NCBI GenBank assembly: GCA_949372595.1
Contig: CASIAN010000014.1
Span: forward strand, 1 to 64,000
Source: CPC320 sp002336405
GTDB lineage: Bacteria > Pseudomonadota > Alphaproteobacteria > Rhodobacterales > Rhodobacteraceae
Length of the DNA stretch: 64,000 nucleotides
Direction of reading: 5' to 3'
Shown piece after piece: positions 46,001-55,422 of the stretch; positions within the stretch are counted from its first letter, which is position 1; every line of letters begins with the position of its first letter. The translations under genes were made by a program, and so were the position numbers. The notes below the pieces were generated by a model. It saw only the letters and a program-made list of their open reading frames with translations. It was not told the DNA's origin and did no database searches.

Positions 46001-47622
46001 GGATTGGTGACTTGCGAAAAGTTCTGACGGAAGAAATGCGACAGCGGACGGTAGGTTTTTGACAACACGGCGCTGGGGGTATCATCGCCCATTGAGGCCA
46101 ATGTTTCTTTGCCGTCCTCAGCCATCGGTGCAAGGATCTGCTCAAGCTCTTCGATCGAATATCCCGCCGCGATCTGTCGCTTGCGCAACTCGGCGCCCGT
46201 AAACATAGGCGCCTCGATGATCTTGGCCAAATCGCTGTCCAGTTCGGTAATCCGCCCGACCCATTCACCAAATGGCTGGCTCGCCGCCAATTTATCCTTG
46301 ATCTCTGTGTCGTGATACAAACGACCTTCCTGCATATCGACCGACAGCAATTGACCCGGGCCAAGCGCGCCCTTTTCAAGGACATTCGCCTCATCGATGG
46401 GTACCATGCCAGCCTCTGATCCTGCGATCAGCAAACCATCACCGGTCACCACATACCGCATGGGGCGCAGGCCGTTGCGATCCAGACCGGCGCAAACCCA
46501 GCGCCCGTCGGTCATCGCCAAAGCTGCCGGGCCGTCCCAAGGTTCAATCACTGAATTGCAGTAAGAATACATGTCACGCCATGCATCTGGCAACTCAATC
46601 GCCTGTTTGGACCAACTTTCAGGGATCAGCATGGTTTTGGCCATTGGCGCATTGCGCCCAGCACGCACCAACATTTCAAACACCGCATCTAGGGCCGCAG
46701 AATCTGACGAGCCGTTGGGGATAATTGGCTTGATGTCATCTGCCATGGCTCCGAACTCGGCCGAGGCCATCTTGATCTCGTGGCTTTTCATCCAGTTGAT
46801 GTTGCCCTTCAGAGTATTGATCTCGCCATTGTGCGCGAGCATGCGGAAAGGTTGCGCCAACCACCATTGCGGAAAGGTGTTGGTCGAATAGCGCTGGTGA
46901 TAAATCGCAAAGGCTGATTTGAAGCGCTTATCCATCAAATCGGGATAGAACACCGCCACTTGCTCGGCCAGCATCATACCCTTGTAGATGATCGACCGAC
47001 AGCTCAATGACGCAATATAAAGCCCTTGCACGCCAGCATTTGCGGCAGCTTTTTCGATGCGACGACGAATCACGTATAGCTCGCGCTCAAAGGTTTGTTT
47101 ATCAACACCCTTGGAGTTTGAGATCAAAATTTGTTCAATTTCAGGGCGTGTGGCATTAGCTTTTTCGCCCAGACACTCGACATCAACCGGCACATGGCGC
47201 CAGCCAAAGATGTAATAGCCCATACGCAGGACCTCAGTCTCGACGATGGTACGGCAGGTTTCTTGTGCCCCAAAATCATGGCGGGGCAAGAACACCTGAC
47301 CCACCGCCAATAATTCATCACCGCGCGGTTCGTGACCGGTGCGCCGAATCTGGTCTTGGAAAAAACCAACTGGAATATCGATATGAATACCCGCGCCGTC
47401 GCCAGTTTTTCCATCCGCATCCACCGCACCGCGGTGCCAGATCGCCTTGAGCGCGGCAATGCCGTGTTCGACAACTGTGCGACTGGGTTGTCCATCAATT
47501 GAAACCACAAGACCAACGCCACAAGACGCGTGTTCTTCAGCCTCGGAGTACATGCCGTTCTCGGCCATCCATGCGCGTTTAGCTGTTTCTGCGGCAACCC
47601 AATCAGCATCATATTTGGTCAT
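43084..47622 (-). CDS. gltB: Glutamate synthase (NADPH) large subunit
   Basis: A 1512-residue enzyme making two glutamates from glutamine and 2-oxoglutarate. The N-terminal Ntn-type glutaminase is made as a proenzyme; its nucleophile is probably Cys34 in HASCGVGLVV, after removal of 33 residues. The iron-sulfur cluster segment CQSNTCPVGVC lies near residue 1150, within the FMN-binding synthase domain, followed by the GXGXG-type C-terminal beta-helix. GGGAG precedes the start at 47622. It is transcribed after gltD with a 91-base gap and ends in a clear terminator. Confidence 0.97.
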   Translation of the reverse strand: MTKYDADWVAAETAKRAWMAENGMYSEAEEHASCGVGLVVSIDGQPSRTVVEHGIAALKAIWHRGAVDADGKTGDGAGIHIDIPVGFFQDQIRRTGHEPRGDELLAVGQVFLPRHDFGAQETCRTIVETEVLRMGYYIFGWRHVPVDVECLGEKANATRPEIEQILISNSKGVDKQTFERELYVIRRRIEKAAANAGVQGLYIASLSCRSIIYKGMMLAEQVAVFYPDLMDKRFKSAFAIYHQRYSTNTFPQWWLAQPFRMLAHNGEINTLKGNINWMKSHEIKMASAEFGAMADDIKPIIPNGSSDSAALDAVFEMLVRAGRNAPMAKTMLIPESWSKQAIELPDAWRDMYSYCNSVIEPWDGPAALAMTDGRWVCAGLDRNGLRPMRYVVTGDGLLIAGSEAGMVPIDEANVLEKGALGPGQLLSVDMQEGRLYHDTEIKDKLAASQPFGEWVGRITELDSDLAKIIEAPMFTGAELRKRQIAAGYSIEELEQILAPMAEDGKETLASMGDDTPSAVLSKTYRPLSHFFRQNFSQVTNPPIDSLREFRVMSLKTRFGNLKNVLDESSSQTEILVLDSPFVGNAQWDELTRHFNADLAEIDCTFPADASPNALQVALARIRAEAEDAVRSGVGHLVLTDHHSDSEKVSMPMILATSAVHSHLTTKGLRTFCSLNVRAAECVDPHYFAVLVGAGATVVNAYLAEDSLAQRIDRGLLDGPLTEVVNRYKTAIDQGLLKIMAKMGISVVSSYRGGLNFEAIGLSRAMCAEYFPGMTSRISGIGVSGIQNKAKEIHALGWTSGTDVLPIGGFYKSRRTGETHAWQAQTMHMMQSACNSASYELWKKYAGRMQASPPIHLRDLMDFKALGAPVPLEEVESITAIRQRFVTPGMSLGALSPEAHKTLNVAMNRIGAKSDSGEGGEDPAHFVPEPNGDNPSAKIKQVASGRFGVTAEYLNQCEELEIKVAQGAKPGEGGQLPGMKVTDLIARLRHSTKGVTLISPPPHHDIYSIEDLAQLIYDLKQINPRCKVTVKLVAASGVGTIAAGVAKAKADVILISGHNGGTGASPATSIKFAGLPWEMGLTEAHQVLAMNNLRGRVTLRTDGGLRTGRDIVMAAMMGAEEYGIGTAALIAMGCIMVRQCQSNTCPVGVCTQNQELRDKFTGSADKVVNLITFYAQEVREILASIGARSLSDVIGRADLLSQVSRGADNLDDLDLNPLLIKVDGSNKLVYDRSKTRTEVPDTLDAEIVSDAARFLNDGEKMQLSYAVQNTHRTVGTRVSSHIVKKFGMNNSLQDNHLTIKLSGSAGQSLGAFATRGLKLEVSGDANDYVGKGLSGGMIVVRPALASRLVAAQNTIIGNTVLYGATAGYLFAAGRAGERFAVRNSGAHVVIEGCGSNGCEYMTGGVAVILGSIGANFGAGMTGGMAYLYDPDGVATSRLNMETLVSCPVTVSHWQDQLKELTERHATETGSERASDILQNWDLELSKFIQICPKEMLNKMTHPLEIAEMSIPAE

Positions 47623-47713
47623 TTCGATCTCCCTAATTCCGCGTGGTAACACTGCCATGAGGCCCAGCACGGTTGATTTTTTGGTCTTCGATAAAGTGAT
47701 AAAAGCGCGCGGC

Positions 47714-49147
47714 TTATTCTGCCGCCATCAGCTGGGTCTGGTTCAGATAGCCCAAGATCGCGTCAGCACTGTCGCGACCGTCTTTGATCGCCCAGACAAC
47801 CAGCGAAGCGCCGCGCACGATGTCTCCCACGGCAAACACCCCATCAAGCGCAGTTTTGCCAGTGGTAAAATCGGCCTTGACCGTGCCCCAACGGGTAACA
47901 TCCAAACCATCAACATCCCACATTTTTGGTAGGTTTTCAGGCTCAAACCCGAGCGCTTTAATCACCAGATCGGCAGGTTCATCATATTCGGAACCTTCAA
48001 TCGCCTCAGGCGACCGACGACCGGTGGCGTCTGGTGCGCCAAGGCGCATCTTTTGCACGCGCACTGCCGTGACAGGATCGCCAACAAATCCGTTCGGTGC
48101 GGCAAGCCATTCAAACACGACGCCTTCTTCTTCGGCGTTTTGCACTTCGCGTTGGCTGCCTGGCATATTGGCGCGGTCACGCCGGTACAGGCATTTCACG
48201 CTGACGGCCCCTTGGCGAATCGCACTGCGCACGCAATCCATCGCGGTATCACCACCACCGATCACCACGACGCGCTTGTCTGCCGCATTTAAGTCGCCGT
48301 TTTCGAACGCAGGGACGTCATCTCCGAAACCAACGCGATTTGAAGCTGTCAGATAATCAATCGCCCGCACCACGCCTGCCGCGGCGGCGCCTTGAGTGTC
48401 GAGGTCGCGGCTTTTGTAAACACCGGTGGCAATCACCAACGCATCGTGTTTTGCGCGCAGATCTGAAAAACTGATATCCTCACCGACCGAGCAATTGAGC
48501 ACAAACTCAACCCCACCCTGTTGCAGTTGATCATTGCGCCTCAGCACAATATCTTTTTCAAGCTTAAAGCCCGGTATTCCATAAGTTAAAAGACCGCCCG
48601 CCCGGTCATAGCGATCATAGATTGTCACCTGCACACCTGCCCGGCGCAGCCGGTCTGCGGCTGCAAGCCCACCGGGGCCAGCCCCAATGATTCCAACGGA
48701 TTCAGCACGTTCAACGTTGGGCTTGATGACTTTCGTCCAACCTTTTTCCCAAGCTGTATCGGTAATATATTTTTCAATTGCACCGATCGTCACTGTCCCA
48801 TGACCGGATTGCTCAATCACGCAATTGCCCTCGCAAAGACGGTCTTGCGGACAGATACGTCCACAGATTTCGGGAAAGGTGTTGGTCGCCTGAGACAAGG
48901 CATAGGCTTCTTCAAGCCGACCTTCTGCCGTCAGTCGCAGCCAGTCGGGAATGTTATTGTGCAACGGGCAATGGGTCTGACAATAAGGCACGCCACACTG
49001 ACTGCAACGACTGGCCTGTTCCTCGGCTTTTTTAGCCGCATATTCGGCATAGATTTCGTCAAAATCCTGATTGCGAAGTTCCGCATCTCGTTTTGTGGGC
49101 ATATCCCGGTCCACAGACACAAATTTCAACATCGGTTGCTCAGCCAT
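47714..49147 (-). CDS. gltD: Glutamate synthase (NADPH) small subunit
   Basis: A 477-residue FAD protein that feeds electrons from NADPH to GltB. Two N-terminal cysteine clusters are visible, CSQCGVPYCQTHCP and CGRICPQDRLCEGNC, followed by FAD- and NADPH-binding motifs GIIGAGPGGLAAADRLR and VVIGGGDTAMDCVRSA. The gene precedes gltB, the reverse of the E. coli gltBD order. The start was chosen at MAEQPMLKF, with GGGAG a little distant upstream. Confidence 0.95.
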   Translation of the reverse strand: MAEQPMLKFVSVDRDMPTKRDAELRNQDFDEIYAEYAAKKAEEQASRCSQCGVPYCQTHCPLHNNIPDWLRLTAEGRLEEAYALSQATNTFPEICGRICPQDRLCEGNCVIEQSGHGTVTIGAIEKYITDTAWEKGWTKVIKPNVERAESVGIIGAGPGGLAAADRLRRAGVQVTIYDRYDRAGGLLTYGIPGFKLEKDIVLRRNDQLQQGGVEFVLNCSVGEDISFSDLRAKHDALVIATGVYKSRDLDTQGAAAAGVVRAIDYLTASNRVGFGDDVPAFENGDLNAADKRVVVIGGGDTAMDCVRSAIRQGAVSVKCLYRRDRANMPGSQREVQNAEEEGVVFEWLAAPNGFVGDPVTAVRVQKMRLGAPDATGRRSPEAIEGSEYDEPADLVIKALGFEPENLPKMWDVDGLDVTRWGTVKADFTTGKTALDGVFAVGDIVRGASLVVWAIKDGRDSADAILGYLNQTQLMAAE

Positions 49148-49360
49148 AACGCGACCACTCCCTATTCTCATTGGTTGTTGGCCTCATATCGCAAACCACT
49201 CTGGAATAAAAGGCAGTAAAGCTGCCCTTATTTTAGCCACCTCACGAAGTTAATGATTTCACAAGCGGAAATCCGCACATATTAAGGCCGAACCGGACCC
49301 AATATGAGGGGTTCCCTTTGGGATCGACCCGATATATCCGTTAAATAGAGTTTTTATCGG

Positions 49361-50176
49361 ATGCATCCAATGGCGTCTTTCCACCTTCTACTCATTGCCA
49401 TTCTGCAAGGTCTCACTGAATTCCTTCCGGTTTCGTCGTCTGGTCACCTAATCTTGTTGCCCAAGCTGACCGGATTGGAAGATCAGGGGCAAGCCATTGA
49501 TATCGCAGTACATATTGGAACTCTTGGTGCTGTTGTCTTGTATTTTTGGCGTGATGTCCGAATGGCTGTGGGCGGCGTTCCACGGATGATTTACGGGAAA
49601 CTTGATACGCCGGGAGCTAATTTAGCCTTTTTACTGATGATCGCCACCGGACCGGTCATTTTGGTCGGCTTGGCGCTGAAGCTTACCGGTTTAAGTGATG
49701 TAATGCGCGGATCAGTGGCCTTAATTGGTTGGACTATGCTGGGGTTTGGAGGGCTGCTGTGGTGGTGTGATAGAACCGGCCCCACCGAAAAGACTGCCGA
49801 AAACTGGTCGCTGCGCCACGCGATCATTCTGGGGTTATGGCAGGCGCTGGCGCTGATTCCCGGCACCTCGCGCTCGGGCATCTGCATCACCGGCGCGCGG
49901 CGTTTGGGCTATGGCCGCGAGGGGGCCGCCAAACTGTCAATGCTCATGTCAATCCCGACCATCATCGCCTCAGGGGTGCTACTGAGCGCCGAAGTGGCCA
50001 CAACGGCGGATTACGCGATTGTAAAAGATGCAGCACTGGCGGCAGTGTTTGCATTTATCGCTGCACTGGGCGCTTTGGTGCTGATGATGCGCCTGTTAAA
50101 AACTGTCAGCTTTACACCGTATGTGATTTACCGCGTGGTTTTGGGACTGGGATTACTGGTTTGGGCGTATACTTAA
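49361..50176 (+). CDS. uppP: Undecaprenyl-diphosphate phosphatase
   Basis: A 271-residue inner-membrane enzyme recycling the undecaprenyl carrier lipid for cell-wall synthesis; overproduction gives bacitracin resistance in other bacteria. Both catalytic motifs are present: LTEFLPVSSSGHL near residue 20 and PGTSRSG near residue 168. About eight membrane segments are visible. The start may be 49361 or the ATG nine bases later. Its stop overlaps the stop of the convergent decayed gene by a few bases. Confidence 0.95.
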   Translation: MHPMASFHLLLIAILQGLTEFLPVSSSGHLILLPKLTGLEDQGQAIDIAVHIGTLGAVVLYFWRDVRMAVGGVPRMIYGKLDTPGANLAFLLMIATGPVILVGLALKLTGLSDVMRGSVALIGWTMLGFGGLLWWCDRTGPTEKTAENWSLRHAIILGLWQALALIPGTSRSGICITGARRLGYGREGAAKLSMLMSIPTIIASGVLLSAEVATTADYAIVKDAALAAVFAFIAALGALVLMMRLLKTVSFTPYVIYRVVLGLGLLVWAYT

Positions 50177-51040
50177 GCCCCGCAACACCAACCCCCGCAA
50201 TGCAGACAATCTTGCCTTGAAATGTCACACTCAAATGGCTGGTTGTCCGATGCGAAAGGTTTGGCAAGATCGTGTTTAAGTTTTTTCTCCCACACCGTTT
50301 TGAACTGAACTCCATTGGGGCCTTTCGACGCATCAAACACGGCCACTTCATACAACACAGTTTTAGGCGCTTCCGGATCGGCACTGGTGATTTCAATCTT
50401 AGCGGTGTCAATGACTTTGAATTTCTACTTGCCAAAAATCCCCCTTAGAATTTCAGATTTAAGCGTGGTGTCACCCTTAAGATTTCCATCCACAACAACC
50501 CTCATTCCCTCGCCCTTGGTCACGGCCTGAACCACAACCACATAGATGTCTTACTCGTGTTCAAACCGATCATTGGCCGGGTCGAGTTCAAGCGCCTTGT
50601 ACCACTCCTTGGGATTTGCACGTATTGAGTCATTCAGGGCTGTCAGGGGATCTGCCAATCCCATTGTGGTGAAATTTTTCGTATCAATCGAAGATCTAGC
50701 CGCTGCCTCACCCTCTAAAACCGCTTTATCGACTACAGACAGACTGGCCTAACCCACCAAGCTTGCAGCTTGAGTAAACGCGATCAAGTCACTGGTCGTA
50801 GGTGTTGGTGATGTTTGGGGAAATAAACTTTGGTCGATTAGCATTTTATAGCTGGTTGCCAGCACATTCTTGTTCCACAGACAGACATAACCCAACTGCG
50901 CTTCATTCGTGTTTATAATTCCCTTGGCGGTTTTTGCACCAACCAGTTTGATGGGATGGGTGTAACCGGTGACCAGCACCCAGCATACATAGATCTCATC
51001 ACTGAAACATCCTTTTTGAAAATCTGGCGTACGCTATTAA
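50173..51040 (-). pseudogene. Unknown gene interrupted by three in-frame stops
   Basis: A single minus-strand frame reads through about 860 bases with sensible composition but contains stops at 50749 (TAG), 50551 (TAA) and 50425 (TAG) before the final stop at 50173. No frameshift separates the segments. Recognisable stretches include YTHPIKLVGAKTAKGIINT, NPKEWYKALELDPANDRFE and KTVLYEVAVFDASKGPNGVQ, and the C-terminus is cysteine-rich (CLHCGGWCCGA). Each stop could come from a glutamine codon by one C-to-T change. I do not recognise the family. The 5' end is unclear. Confidence 0.65.
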
Positions 51041-51334
51041 TTGAGATATATGATCCAGAATATCGCATAACTGATAAAAAAATCATTTTTGATTTTATCA
51101 ACGTCTTATTAGCAAGCACCAACAAGTGTTTACCATCAAAATGTCGACACTAATCTCGGCAAATATCGCCCTTTGAGCGAAGATTTTGTAAATTTAGATT
51201 TCGCTTTTCCGATGTCACAAGACCACAAACCTAGGTGCGCAACTGCGCATGACTGAAAGCAAAATCTGGCACGATAAAAGGCGGCCCTCGACGCGGCGCA
51301 AGAGGTGACAGCAAAATTGCAACGGCCTTAGGCC
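51041..51334. other. AT-rich stretch without a supported gene
   Basis: The first 90 bases may contain the lost N-terminus of the three-stop pseudogene in another frame (reading ISINSVRQIFKKD on the minus strand). The remainder shows no gene, RNA or repeat. Confidence 0.4.
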
Positions 51335-51826
51335 TCATTCACAGGGAATGGGGCCAATCCAATTGCCAACCTGTTGCGCAAACTCGCAAATACGTTTGGC
51401 TCTTAACAGCGGCTGTTCATAGGTTTTAAAGGATAAACCGGCATAGCCAGTCCGAAAAAACTGCCATCCTGCAAGCACAACCCGCGGCGACGCATTTGTA
51501 GCAGCGAATTTATCTGCTTCAAGCTCGAGAAACTCTAAATTTTGCGCCAGAGCACCCGCCTTCGCAGGCTGATACCCTAATTTAATACGCCCGTGTTCAT
51601 GCATCTGCAAAAATTCACAAGCCATACCAATTTGTCGGCACATCGAGGGATTATAAACAATGACTGCCCCTGTTGGCGACGTTACGTCCGGAAAAACCTG
51701 AATAATTTTACGAAGTTCCGGGTCTGCAATTTCTGTTGTTTGCAACTGCGCGAACGCAGCCAACCCAGACAGGCCGGCAAAGGCTGATAGTAAAAAAATA
51801 TACATAAGTTTTAACATGTTGGACAT
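51335..51826 (-). CDS. Exported unknown protein with degenerate zincin-like motif
   Basis: A 163-residue protein with an N-terminal signal peptide (cleavage near AFAQ, residue 27), so periplasmic. The mature part has YNPSMCRQIGMACEFLQ followed by HEHGR (residues 76-80) and ELEADKFAA (residues 101-109). This resembles the HExxH and ExxxD arrangement of zinc metallopeptidases, but the second histidine is arginine. Four cysteines are present in the mature part. No named family recognised. It is downstream of carB on the same strand, with a 125-base gap. Confidence 0.7.
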   Translation of the reverse strand: MSNMLKLMYIFLLSAFAGLSGLAAFAQLQTTEIADPELRKIIQVFPDVTSPTGAVIVYNPSMCRQIGMACEFLQMHEHGRIKLGYQPAKAGALAQNLEFLELEADKFAATNASPRVVLAGWQFFRTGYAGLSFKTYEQPLLRAKRICEFAQQVGNWIGPIPCE

Positions 51827-51950
51827 TCTCAAATAAGCGTTGAAAAATAATTTAAAGTATAATCCTGACAGATAGATTACCCCGCAAAGAGCTAATAGGC
51901 AATAACATTCAAACCTGTGTTTTTATTTGCGAGGAAGTTTGGATTGCAGC

Positions 51951-54900
51951 CTATCCCTGCAGAGGTTTGACCACCAACTCACCCTCACCGCGAGCTTGCA
52001 TCGCCATAGCTGCAGCATGCGCCGCCGCCGCTGTAGTGAAGTACGGAATCCCGTCATACAGAGCAACCGAGCGAATTTCACGAGAGTCCTCAACGGCTTG
52101 CAAGCCTTCTGTGGTGTTTATGACAAAAGCTATCTCATTATTTTTCAGCATATCAACGATATTTGGCCGGCCCTCATAAACTTTGTTAACCACATCACAA
52201 GCCACGCCCGCAACGCTGAGCCAAGCAGCGGTACCACGGGTCGCGACCAACGTCATACCGTTCTCAATCAACAGATTGGCCGCCTCGATCATCTGGGGCG
52301 TCTTATCAGTGTCGCGAATCGACACGAAAGCGCGCCCGCTGAATGGCAGCTCCATTCCAGCGCCCATCTGAGCCTTTAGAAACGCCCGTGCAAAGCTGCG
52401 ATCCCAGCCCATAACCTCGCCGGTTGAGCGCATCTCGGGCCCGAGAATTGTATCAACTCCGGGAAAGCGGGCAAACGGCATAACCGCTTCTTTAACCGAG
52501 AACCACGGCATATTGGGATCGGCCAACGTCATCTGATCGGCCATCGGCAACACTTCGTCGTAAGAGGCGTCTTTGTAAGGCGCACGATGCGGAAAATTGC
52601 TCAACGGCTCTCCTGCCATCAAGCGCGCCGCAATAGAGGCAATCGCGCTATCGGTCGATTTGGCGACAAACGGCACCGTGCGCGAAGCCCGGGGATTAAC
52701 CTCAATCAGATAGATTTCATCGTCCTTGACGGCAAATTGCACATTCATCAACCCCACCACGTTTAACGCCAATGCCAACGCCCGGGTTTGCACATTTAAC
52801 TCGGCTATGATCGCGGGTGAAAGTGAATAAGGTGGTAGCGAACAAGCGCTGTCACCAGAGTGCACGCCCGCCTCTTCGATATGCTGCATGATGCCCGCGA
52901 CATGCACATCAGTGCCATCACACAGCGCATCCACATCACATTCCACCGCTCCAGCAAGATAACTGTCCAACAAAACTGGGCTATCGCCAGAAACCACCAC
53001 CGCCGCTTTGATATAGCGTTCAAGCTGGGTCATATCGCGCACGATCTCCATCGCCCGCCCGCCCAGAACATACGAGGGGCGGATCACCAGCGGAAATCCA
53101 AGATCTTTGGCAATCTCCAGCGCCTGCGCATCCGTTGAAGCAATGCCATTTTTCGGCTGCTTCAGCCCCAGATCATTGACCAGAACCTGAAAGCGTTCGC
53201 GGTCTTCGGCCAGATCAATCGCATCAGGTGTGGTGCCCAGAATTGGAATGCCTTCCTGCTCCAGTGCATTGGCCAGCTTCAAAGGCGTCTGGCCCCCAAA
53301 CTGCACAATCACACCGTGCAGAGTGCCATTGTCTTGCTCGACCCGCAGAATTTCCATCACATGCTCAAACGTCAATGGCTCAAAATACAAGCGGTCCGAA
53401 GTGTCATAATCGGTAGAAACGGTCTCGGGGTTACAATTCACCATAACGGTTTCATAGCCTGCCTCTGTCAGCGCATAGCACGCATGACAGCAGCAATAGT
53501 CAAATTCGATTCCCTGACCGATGCGATTTGGACCGCCCCCCAAGATCACCACTTTTTTCTTGTCAGATGGCCGCGCCTCGCACTCTACATCGCCAAAGGC
53601 AGGGGCCTCATAGGTCGAGTACATATACGGTGTCTGCGCCTCAAACTCGGCGGCGCAGGTATCGATCCGCTTGAACACAGCCTGCACACCGACGTCCAAG
53701 CGCGCCCGGCGCACATCCGCTTCGCCAAGCCCAGTCAATGCCGCCAACCGCGCATCGGTAAAGCCCATCATTTTCAAGTCCCGCAGACCCTCTGCATCGC
53801 GTGGCAGACCACCGCTGCGCACATCGGCTTCGGCCTCAACAATCTCGCGAATACGGGCCAGAAACCAGGGGTCAAACATTGTGACGCCATGGATGTCTTC
53901 ATCGCTCAAACCATGCCGCATAGCCTGGGCAATCGTGCGCATTCGATCCGGCGTTTGCAAGCTGATTGCGCGAATAACGGCTGTTCTTTCGGGTGCGCCC
54001 TCAATCTCGACCTCATCAAACCCGGTTAGCCCCGTCTCCATCGATGCCAGTGCCTTTTGCAGCGATTCGTGGATCGTACGTCCGATGCTCATCACCTCGC
54101 CCACAGATTTCATCGCAGTGGACAGTAAAGGCGCAGAACCCGCAAATTTTTCAAACGCAAAGCGCGGAATTTTGGTAACAACATAGTCAATCGTCGGCTC
54201 AAAACTGGCTGGCGTGACCTTGGTGATGTCATTGTCCAATTCGTCCAGCGTGTAGCCCACCGCCAGCTTGGCGGCGATCTTGGCAATCGGAAAGCCCGTT
54301 GCCTTTGAGGCCAGCGCCGAAGAGCGTGACACCCGCGGGTTCATTTCGATGACAACCATGCGCCCGTCCACCGGGTTTACCGCCCATTGCACGTTAGAGC
54401 CGCCGGTCTCGACACCGATTTCGCGCAGCACTGCGATCGAGCCATTGCGCATGATCTGATATTCTTTGTCGGTCAGCGTCAGCGCCGGGGCCACAGTGAT
54501 CGAATCGCCCGTATGCACCCCCATCGGATCAATGTTTTCAATCGCACAGACGATAATTGCGTTATCCGCCGTGTCGCGCACAACCTCCATTTCAAATTCT
54601 TTCCAACCCAGAAGGGATTCGTCGATCAGGATCTGGCTCACCGGGCTGGCATCAAGTCCAGACTTGCAAAAGTGTTCGTAATCTTCGCGATTGAACGCCA
54701 CACCACCGCCGGTGCCCCCCAGCGTAAATGCCGGGCGGATAATGGCTGGCAGTCCGACATGCTCCAACGCGTCGAGGCATTCTTGCATTGTATTGGCAAT
54801 CACCGCTTTGGGGTTTTCCAGACCCAGCCTATCCATCGCCTCTCGAAACAGCTTTCTGTCTTCCGCCATTTCAATTGCAGGACGCTTGGCACCGATCATC

Positions 54901-55241
54901 TCAACACCAAACTTATCCAGCACACCCATCTCTTCCAGCGCCAGCGACGTGTTCAACCCCGTCTGCCCGCCCATGGTGGGCAACAGCGCGTCGGGCCGTT
55001 CTTTTTCAATGATCTTTGCCACCACTTCGGGCGTGATGGGCTCGATATATGTGGCATCTGCCAGTCCGGGGTCTGTCATGATGGTGGCCGGGTTAGAATT
55101 CACCAAAATGACCCGATACCCCTCTTCGCGCAGCGCTTTGCAGGCCTGCGCCCCGGAATAATCAAACTCGCAGGCCTGTCCAATGACGATGGGCCCGGCG
55201 CCGATAATCATGATTGAGCTGATATCGGTTCTTTTGGGCAT
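51951..55241 (-). CDS. carB: Carbamoyl-phosphate synthase large chain
   Basis: A 1096-residue enzyme making carbamoyl phosphate from ammonia (channelled from CarA), bicarbonate and two ATP, for arginine and pyrimidine synthesis. Two ATP-grasp halves are visible, opening with IMIIGAGPIVIGQACEFDYS and VVILGGGPNRIGQGIEFDYC, and a C-terminal MGS-like allosteric domain (LVATRGTAAWLSVAG). GAGG lies seven bases before the ATG at 55241. carA is not adjacent. Confidence 0.97.
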   Translation of the reverse strand: MPKRTDISSIMIIGAGPIVIGQACEFDYSGAQACKALREEGYRVILVNSNPATIMTDPGLADATYIEPITPEVVAKIIEKERPDALLPTMGGQTGLNTSLALEEMGVLDKFGVEMIGAKRPAIEMAEDRKLFREAMDRLGLENPKAVIANTMQECLDALEHVGLPAIIRPAFTLGGTGGGVAFNREDYEHFCKSGLDASPVSQILIDESLLGWKEFEMEVVRDTADNAIIVCAIENIDPMGVHTGDSITVAPALTLTDKEYQIMRNGSIAVLREIGVETGGSNVQWAVNPVDGRMVVIEMNPRVSRSSALASKATGFPIAKIAAKLAVGYTLDELDNDITKVTPASFEPTIDYVVTKIPRFAFEKFAGSAPLLSTAMKSVGEVMSIGRTIHESLQKALASMETGLTGFDEVEIEGAPERTAVIRAISLQTPDRMRTIAQAMRHGLSDEDIHGVTMFDPWFLARIREIVEAEADVRSGGLPRDAEGLRDLKMMGFTDARLAALTGLGEADVRRARLDVGVQAVFKRIDTCAAEFEAQTPYMYSTYEAPAFGDVECEARPSDKKKVVILGGGPNRIGQGIEFDYCCCHACYALTEAGYETVMVNCNPETVSTDYDTSDRLYFEPLTFEHVMEILRVEQDNGTLHGVIVQFGGQTPLKLANALEQEGIPILGTTPDAIDLAEDRERFQVLVNDLGLKQPKNGIASTDAQALEIAKDLGFPLVIRPSYVLGGRAMEIVRDMTQLERYIKAAVVVSGDSPVLLDSYLAGAVECDVDALCDGTDVHVAGIMQHIEEAGVHSGDSACSLPPYSLSPAIIAELNVQTRALALALNVVGLMNVQFAVKDDEIYLIEVNPRASRTVPFVAKSTDSAIASIAARLMAGEPLSNFPHRAPYKDASYDEVLPMADQMTLADPNMPWFSVKEAVMPFARFPGVDTILGPEMRSTGEVMGWDRSFARAFLKAQMGAGMELPFSGRAFVSIRDTDKTPQMIEAANLLIENGMTLVATRGTAAWLSVAGVACDVVNKVYEGRPNIVDMLKNNEIAFVINTTEGLQAVEDSREIRSVALYDGIPYFTTAAAAHAAAMAMQARGEGELVVKPLQG

Positions 55242-55422
55242 GAAAGACCTCTTACTGTTCATGGGTGATGCGGCTTGGCAGAAGACGCAAATTGTCGTGG
55301 GTTATAGAGATCAGCCAACCGCGTGCAAGGGGGGCGGCAAATTAAACGCTTTCGCCGCGTTTAAAACGTGTTCTTCCCCGCCGATAAACTCTATCCGCGG
55401 CACCCATAGGTAAAGATCCAAT

